A stretch of 64,000 nucleotides of DNA from Ciona savignyi. Its lineage: Eukaryota; Chordata; Ascidiacea; Phlebobranchia; Cionidae. Positions 45,781 to 64,000 of this stretch are shown in pieces. The stretch covers positions 1 through 64,000 of the forward strand of contig CH002607.1 in NCBI GenBank assembly GCA_000149265.1, written 5' to 3'. The notes under the pieces were generated by a model that had not been told where the DNA came from, ran no database searches, and was given only the letters and a program-made list of their open reading frames with translations. How positions within the stretch are numbered: the stretch's first letter is position 1; every line of letters begins with the position of its first letter. Made by a program: the position numbers and the translations under genes.

Positions 45781-48700
45781 TCACGAAACAGGTTTAATGA
45801 CAGGTCCACAGTCCAACTTTCCACGTATCACCCGATAATGAACTCCGATCAAATCTTGTCTTTTCCCACCTCTTACTAAAACCACATTGTGTTGCTGTGA
45901 CAGAAAATACATCGGGATCAGAAAAAAATAATGTATCAGAAAAATTTAATTGGACATGACTAGGGCTGCGAATTAACGGTTAATTTGAAAAACGGTAAAC
46001 TGATGTAACAATAATTTTTCTTTAGGCTACTGTCAAATCGGCACCGTTTTTGGCAAAGAAAGTTCTACGTCGGGCAGCCGTTCGTGGATACATAGCGTTC
46101 GCCGAGGTTGCCCTTTGTCCTGCCGCGCGGATTAGCTGATTACATATAAGAAACTTCGCGCGAATCCAAGATCACGTGTATTTACCGCGATTGTGATTAT
46201 TCCTACCGATGGTTCGAACTATTTTACTCGAAAAAAAAAATTAATTTGCTAAGACTAAAAAAACAAGGATTTGCTCAAAAAGTATATTTACAACGACGTG
46301 CATATCCCGTTCGAATAATTACGGAGAAATGCGTAATAACGTAATTGCGTTTTGACGTCCGTAACGCAATTCCGATGTCCGTAATTACATAACTGAACGT
46401 AATTTCGTAACTACGCCTAGCTCTATGCATAGCATTGAAGCAAACTACAGTTGCCAGACAGGTATTTCACGTCAGAAAAGCGTGCGTTTTACCAACCAAC
46501 GAACAGATAAGAGTTTAATAAAAAAATGTTAAAAACGGTTAAACGGTTAAAATTTGACGTGACGGTTGACCATAAAAACGGTTAAACGTGGTTAACCGTT
46601 TAATATTTCGCACCCCTAGACATGACATGATATTCATGTTTTATACCTGTGAATAAGAAAACCCAAAGAGCCTTATCACATGGGCAATCGGCAGATTACC
46701 TCTCGCGCACCATCAGGTTACCGGAGCTATTGGAATGCGTTGTAAAAGAGTATGATTGAAACGTTTTAGTTCAACTTATTAAACCATTGCTCTAGACATC
46801 CTTCCTCCAAGAGAATACTCTTGTTATAATGGAAAGATGTTAATTTCCATACCCGCTTTTAGTACAAGCCGTCATCCAGAAAAATATTGTATAAAGTAAT
46901 AATTCCTGCATTCTGATAATGATCATTTCTACTACTATATAACATTCTTTGCGTCACTTTGTTCTTATATACCAATATATTTCCCTGTATAATCACTTTA
47001 CTATAACTAATTACCTTAATAGGCCTAACAAGAATACAGAACAATGAATGAATTGGCTGTGTAATTAATGAAAAAAATTAACCAACCTGAAGATTATGTC
47101 CCTCTCCAGGTATATACGCTGTCACTTCTTTCCCGTTACTTAATCGAAGCTTGCAACATCGGCGATTTGCGCTGTTGGGCTTCTTTGGCTTTTTAACCAT
47201 TAACTGCGGAAAGTTATTTTTTATTTCATTATTCGGACTCCGGAAATCTTAAATGGCTGATTAAAATGTGATAGGATATTCATGTTTATCCCTGTAAATG
47301 GAAAACAAACAAGGGGAAGGGGGTTAACACACGGCAATCGTCAGAACACCTCGCGTCCACCGTCGGGTTGCGGTAGCTATTGCAGTGTGTTGTGTATAAT
47401 TGAGACGTTGGTTAAATTTGGTAGAACCCATCATTCCATTAGGTATAGGCAATGTCAGTTGTGCTTTGCCAAGGACACAATCGATTAGCTTGTGACCAGT
47501 TTTAAAGGTGCAGCCCTTCGTCTAAGAGGTACAAACTTATCCACCAAGCTAACCAATCGGACTTGGAACTTATAGCGATGATTATAAATGGATAATTATC
47601 CCGTACTTAGCGCTTCGAACCGTCAGCTAAAAGGTTGTGTGATCGAAAGCAGTCACTAGCTAGTCAGTTGTACCGTTGGGCAAGGCACTGTGCAAAGATT
47701 CTCTCTACCCAGTACATTAATGGGTTGTACAAAAACTGTAGCAATATCTGAAACAACACACTGAAATAGCTCAAATAACACGATGTTGCAACATGGCGAG
47801 AGAAAAGTTTATTGTTTTTATACCACACAGTTATGCCGTATCCCATCTACAACAATGAATCTGGCTTATGATTCTGAGTCAAACTACAAACCCTTTGTGT
47901 TTGATTTAATGGTTTAGTGGTAGAACGTCAGCCGAAAGGTTGTGTGATCAAAGCCATACACAAGCTTAATTTGAGTGTTCCTGACTTAAGAGGATGGTGT
48001 TTTTACCAAGTGAATTAAACAAGTTAAACAAAAACAGTAACAAGGTATCCATCTTATATAACACACTATTATCTTTATCTGACATATTAGTAAGACACTT
48101 TACGGATATAACCTGAAGGCTGAACCCAGTTTATTAATAGGTTCTAATAAAGTAAAGGAATATAACACACTGCAATAGCTTTGGTAACCCGACGGTGGGC
48201 AGGAGATGATCTATTTATTAAAACCATTGGTTTTCCTTTTTAAGGGATAAACATGAATATCCTCCACTTCCTTTTATCACTTATAACCAAATCTGATTGC
48301 ATGTGTAACAATGCATTTTCCCAAATCAAGAGAATAAACACGAGTATGCCTTCCACCTTAAGCACCACTCCTTTCATTTGAGGTTTGCCGTCCATCTTAG
48401 ATTTTCTTTTTGGCTTCAAGTAATATTTCCCATCTCCATATTTCATCATGCGCTGGTCGAGTTCTTCAAATGTGAGCATTCTATGTACCTGTGGAATAAC
48501 ATAGTACTATCAGTCGGTTGTATTTAAATACTGGTACTAGGATGGTTGAGATTTAAATTGACAGTACTGTCGCATTATTTTCAATACTTCCAATCTCATT
48601 ACTCATTCCAATTTAACAACATACCGGTATAAGCCATAATACAAGGTGAGAATGGTATCAAAAGTTGGGCTGTTTTAATAAGTAACCCGGTATGAGAGGA

Positions 48701-49225
48701 GAGAGGTGGTGCTGTTTAAATAAAAAATCCAGTATGATAAGTTGGGCAGTTTTAATGAGAAATCTGTACATGCCTAATGTTAAAGACAGGTGCAGTGTGC
48801 AAACAAAAATGCCTATGAACCATAAACCACCATTCTTTATAAACAAAAAGATAAAAAGTGTATTTTTACAAAGAAATACAAGATTCCACTTCCACAAGAT
48901 TGTTCTGGCTAGTTCAATGTTCTTATACCGGGTTTGTAGTATGTGGCCCCTTTAGGTTTCCTAATGCATGGATTCAACACACTTACCAAAAAAAAGAATG
49001 TTGGAATTTACTTACTCGCTTTTTCATAGCAAAATTTTGGCACATCGTGCTTAGATTGCGCAAAGGTTGATTATACCATGTGGAGTTAAAATGGCCTCTC
49101 ATAATATTTGAATCAAAACTTCTAGGTAACACCGAAGTAATGGTAGACATCGTCTTTCCAGTATTCATATTTGGGGTAAATATTTGATTGGATAACTTGC
49201 AGAATGTTCTGAGAAGTGACGACAT
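45781..49225 (-). CDS. MRPS12: Mitochondrial ribosomal protein S12
   Basis: Four exons on the minus strand: 49225-49016, 48488-48357, 47203-47087, 45894-45781; all phase 0, 190 residues. Residues 1-70 are basic, Ser/Thr-rich and almost free of acid, as for a mitochondrial presequence. The S12 body follows: [13 protein letters not shown], then [21 protein letters not shown] (the decoding-centre PNSA loop, shown in part), [23 protein letters not shown] and RGKLDCGPV. It is a component of the mitochondrial small subunit decoding centre. The usual DLPGV loop reads DLIGV here (Ile169). The first ATG of the exon was chosen; internal ATGs could shorten the presequence. It is longer than the human protein (138), mostly at the N-terminus. 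Intron 3 carries a hAT-like element. Confidence 0.95.
45961..46618. mobile_element. Non-autonomous hAT-like element in MRPS12 intron 3
   Basis: Inverted ends TAGGGCTGCGAA / TTCGCACCCCTA are flanked by a perfect 8-bp duplication GACATGAC (45953-45960 and 46619-46626). It shares GGTTAACCG subterminal motifs and the block AAATCGGCACCGTTTTTGGC with the element at 18494, in opposite orientation. Same family, different insertion. Confidence 0.88.
46680..46790 (-). mobile_element. SINE fragment, minus orientation
   Basis: GGGCAATCGGCAGATTACCT, then CATCAGGTTACCGGAGCTAT and AATGCGTTGTAAAAGAG. It lies in MRPS12 intron 3, next to the hAT element. Confidence 0.6.
47270..47575 (-). mobile_element. tRNA-derived SINE, near full length
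   Basis: GATATTCATGTTTATCCCTG, then GGGTTAACACACGGCAATCG, ATTGCAGTGTGTTGTGTATA, TTTGGTAGAACCCATCATTC and the tRNA-like end CTAACCAATCGGACTTG. It lies in MRPS12 intron 2. Confidence 0.75.
47620..47850 (+). mobile_element. SINE copy, plus orientation
   Basis: GTCAGCTAAAAGGTTGTGTG, then AGTCACTAGCTAGTCAGTTG, GGGCAAGGCACTGTGCAAAG and ACACTGAAATAGCTCAAATA. A diverged copy in MRPS12 intron 2. Confidence 0.6.
47905..48265 (+). mobile_element. SINE copy, plus orientation, internally rearranged
   Basis: The head TAATGGTTTAGTGGTAGAAC and AAAGGTTGTGTGATCAAAGC are separated from the 3' half (TAACACACTGCAATAGCTTT, GGTAACCCGACGGTGGGC, ACATGAATATCC) by extra sequence, so this is either two fused copies or one with an insertion. 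Confidence 0.6.
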
Positions 49226-49964
49226 ATTTCTTTCTTTATTAGCAGTACATCCAGGTATGTCAAAGGTCACTTCATAAATAATCAGAGTACCAAAAGTTCC
49301 TGTTGGTAATTTCCGGTCCTTTAAGGTTGAAATCACCAACGCCAAGGAAAATGTGTAGCCTTACTGATACGGCAAAGTTTTTATAAACACTCTTTGTATC
49401 CTAATCTAATAATGATAACCTATCGTTTGCGGCAAAATAAAATTTATAATTTCTTTCACAATATTAAATATTCATTAATTGAAAAGTTACAAAAAAATAA
49501 CCTAAATAAAGTAACCTAATGACCAATTTTAGAAATGGTTGTAACATGGAAAGAGACGCGTAGAAAAACTAATCACTAAAATAAAGATTTTTTAGAGGCA
49601 CCCTTTAATTGTAGGTTGTGCCGGTGGAATGGACGAAATAAAAATTGAATTGGTCAGGGTTAAATTCCGCTTTGTCTCTTTATCAAACTACACTCGAGCA
49701 TATCTAGATCATCAGAAATGCTATCATTTAAGCTTTATTTAAACCCAATTGCACAAATACTCATGACTGAAAACCTCACATTGAAAAAACTGTCAAGACG
49801 GCTTCGGTAGTTCCCCTATTTCGGTTCACATTTTGTTCATATGAACATAGGTATTTTATATTTTTAAAGAATTTTTTGGGTAAGTGTTTTTTTTCATTTT
49901 TGTAGTACTTTATACCTTTTGGGTACAAGATAACAAGTATTTTTCCACCTAGTAGGTGAGCTTA

Positions 49965-50075
49965 CCGCAATAGCTCCTCTGGAAGCCAGACGGTGCGCGA
50001 GCGGTAATCGAACGGTTGCCCGTGTTTTAACATGATGGTTTTGCCATTCGCGAGGCTATCCATGAATATCCTATT
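49965..50075 (+). mobile_element. SINE 3' fragment
   Basis: ACCGCAATAGCTCCTCTGGA, then CCAGACGGTGCGCGAGCGG and GCTATCCATGAATATCC. Confidence 0.6.
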
Positions 50076-50454
50076 TTATTTGGGTGTGCTGTAATTGCAA
50101 ATTTTACGTATGGCAACCAAATGTAAAAGTTTTAATCCGATAAACCCCTTTGTACGAAATTGTACGGAAAAAATCATGTCAAGCGTTTGACGAAAAAAGT
50201 TTCTTGTGTTTGAAGAGACCCTAAGAAAATTGAAGTGAAAATATAACTCTCTAAAGTATTGACTTATGTAAATGAAACTAGAGTGTTAGAGGAGTTTCAT
50301 ATCGTACCCACGACAATTTAATCTAATTGAGTAATGAAACCGGAGGTTGGCAGTTAATGACTGATTCTGCGGTACAGCTCTATCAACTTCAATATCGGGA
50401 ATAAAACGGCAGTAGTCATTATAATGCGGGACATCCTTACTCATAACAACACTT

Positions 50455-50660
50455 GCGTGTCGTCGCGTAACTGGAGCTATTACAGCAAGTTATATATAAA
50501 GAAACTGTTTACAGATTTAGTAGAATTTCTTAATTCACTAGGTTCAGGCGACTTCTGCTAAGTGCTTCAACCAATGACACTACCAACAAAGTTTTCAATC
50601 CAATAAATTTTAGGCTGAAAAACTAACCGACTTACTTGACCACAGACAAAATAATCAGAT
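50455..50660 (-). mobile_element. SINE copy, minus orientation
   Basis: CGCGTAACTGGAGCTATTAC, then ACAGATTTAGTAGAATTTCT, CACTAGGTTCAGGCGACTTC and GCTAAGTGCTTCAACC. A diverged copy. Confidence 0.55.
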
Positions 50661-51699
50661 TTCCTAACAATCAATGTAAATTGTGTTTAATAATTACAAG
50701 CAAAGACCAGAAATCCAGGAGAACAATTTGATAGAAAATGAAATATTTTTCACATGGGATGTATAGTGGGCCGCATATTATGAACCAACACTAGTCATTG
50801 AACAGTGGCGTTTTTGGTCTCACTTTCGTCACATATTAAAACTTGCAAACAGAACAGACAACTGCACAGTAAATAGACTTCATTTATATCAATCAAATTC
50901 AGCGCAGGAATTCTCACATTTTAGTCACGACCACAATTTCGAACAGCATTAAGGCACAGTGACACAGGCATTCAAATCAAGCACAACTTCAAATGCAATT
51001 TTCAACAATACACGCACAAATTAGTTGGCCAACTGGACTGACGACGATAGTTGGGCGAAAATTTGGAACATTTCAACGCTTTGAACTTCGCGGCGTGCGT
51101 CACGTTTGAAGTGACATCACAGGCAACCACACTACACGCATTTGTTCATAACACAATGCACATTCATACGGGTGGGTGTCGGCGGTGGCGGCTTCATCGG
51201 GCTTGACATCTGAAAAGAACACAAATTTGTTCAGAAACATTCAAACTTAAAAATCTGTGGGATTTCGGTATCCTTTCAATTGAAGATTCCGTTTTTATCC
51301 TCATAAATAAAAAATGCAGATGAGTTAGCAAATCACTTATTAAATAAATTAGGGAGCGATCTTACACCATAGTCTGACCTCATGCCCATTGTTGTGTTAC
51401 TATTGTAGCATGTTGTGTATGGTTAAGACGTTTTATATCTCATTGCTTTACTAGATAGCATTAACCTTTGCGTTTTAAGGTAAGGCTAGTTTTTTTTAAA
51501 CTAATGTCAAGTCGACATTGGGTTCAACACCTAAATTGATGAACGTTAAAATTTTGCAAATTCTGTTCGTCTTTAAAGGTGGCTAACATTATTCTAAAAA
51601 ACGAACCAAGTTTCTATGGTTTAAATTGAAAAATAAGCTTGGATTTCTTGCATGAAAATTCGTTCATCGCATGCGAAATTCATTGTTTTATGAGAGATT

Positions 51700-51950
51700 A
51701 GTCTGCAACTTTCGGCGGAACGGTTGCAGAGTCAAAACTGGTCGCTAGCTAGTTGGTTGTATCTTTGAGCAATGCAATTAACGGACATTGCCTAAATCAA
51801 GTAGAATAATGGGTTCTACTAAATTCTAAATTACAGAAATGTCTAAATAATACACAAAACACTGAAATAGCTAACCCAATGGTGGGCACGAGGTGATATG
51901 ACGATTACCCATGTGATAACAGACCTTGCGTTTTCCTATCGCAGTGAAAT
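51700..51950 (+). mobile_element. SINE copy, plus orientation
   Basis: CGGAACGGTTGCAGAGTCAA, then TGGTCGCTAGCTAGTTGGTT, CACTGAAATAGCTAACCCAA and TGGTGGGCACGAGG. It lies about 110 bp beyond the KPNB1 stop. Confidence 0.65.
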
Positions 51951-52061
51951 GATTTAAATTAAAAATCAAGTATTATGTTAAATAAAAGAGATGATGCACT
52001 TTTGTACACCTGCAAACAGAGTTCATGCTTCTACCAATAAAATACCAATTTGACCCACATT

Positions 52062-63954
<11,893 letters not shown>

Positions 63955-64000
63955 CTGGAATTAAAATCTCAATCAATCAACCCTATCGACATAACCATTG

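Larger units (their letters stand above)
49226..52061. other. Intergenic region between KPNB1 and MRPS12
   Basis: It holds SINE copies at 49965-50075, 50455-50660 and 51700-51950 and a shared block (GTCAAGCGTTTGACG) with repeat family 3 near 50175. No protein gene was recognised. At 2.8 kb it is too long for a Ciona-type operon spacer between the two co-oriented genes. Confidence 0.5.

Overview
The window is genomic DNA of a tunicate, most likely Ciona (C. intestinalis/robusta type). It is AT-rich and has small exons with consensus GT-AG introns. It carries recognisable animal housekeeping genes, and its introns and intergenic DNA are full of short tRNA-derived SINEs, small hAT-type elements and minisatellites. 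The species call is an inference from this style and from general knowledge; no database search was possible. Two 100-base N runs (52751-52850 and 63256-63355) show that it is draft assembly.

Layout, left to right. (1) 908-6845, plus strand: the WD40 spliceosomal factor SMU1 without its first exon(s). One of its exons (2102-2278) is riddled with single-base insertions, and its last intron holds a 139-bp tandem satellite. (2) 8107-8703, minus: a compact three-exon gene for a small secreted, strongly basic peptide that I do not recognise. (3) 10930-12783, minus: a young non-autonomous LTR retrotransposon with two 517-bp LTRs and a 4-bp target duplication. (4) 13979-15766, minus: a secreted protein with an H-type-lectin-like region and a LamG/concanavalin-like C-terminus. 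(5) 17815-24162, plus: the complete splicing factor RBM17/SPF45 in ten exons. (6) 26849-31940, plus: a membrane C-type lectin (EPN/WND sugar site) with a long Thr/Ser-rich stalk that contains a 7-residue repeat. (7) 33627-37702, minus: a three-exon nuclear-type protein whose N-terminus resembles the IER2/IER5 (immediate-early response) family; a CRE/Ets/TATA cluster lies upstream at 39234-39304. (8) 37730-45780: about 8 kb with no recognisable gene. (9) 45781-49225, minus: mitochondrial ribosomal protein S12 (MRPS12) in four exons. (10) 52062-63954 and beyond, minus: importin beta-1 (KPNB1), sixteen exons seen, with the 5' part outside the window and part of one exon inside an assembly gap.

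The genes do not form one pathway. SMU1 and RBM17 are both pre-mRNA splicing factors but are separated by 11 kb and by oppositely oriented genes, so the closeness may be chance. The two lectin-type genes, and possibly the basic peptide, look like cell-surface or secreted defence or recognition molecules. No bacterial-type operon, CRISPR array, rRNA or functional tRNA gene was seen.

The observations most worth following are the insertion-riddled SMU1 exon, the unknown basic peptide gene, the unusual Pro-to-Ile change in the S12 DLPGV loop, the repeat-stalked C-type lectin, the intact LTR element, and six hAT-like elements with recognisable 8-bp target duplications (one of them nested in a SINE).
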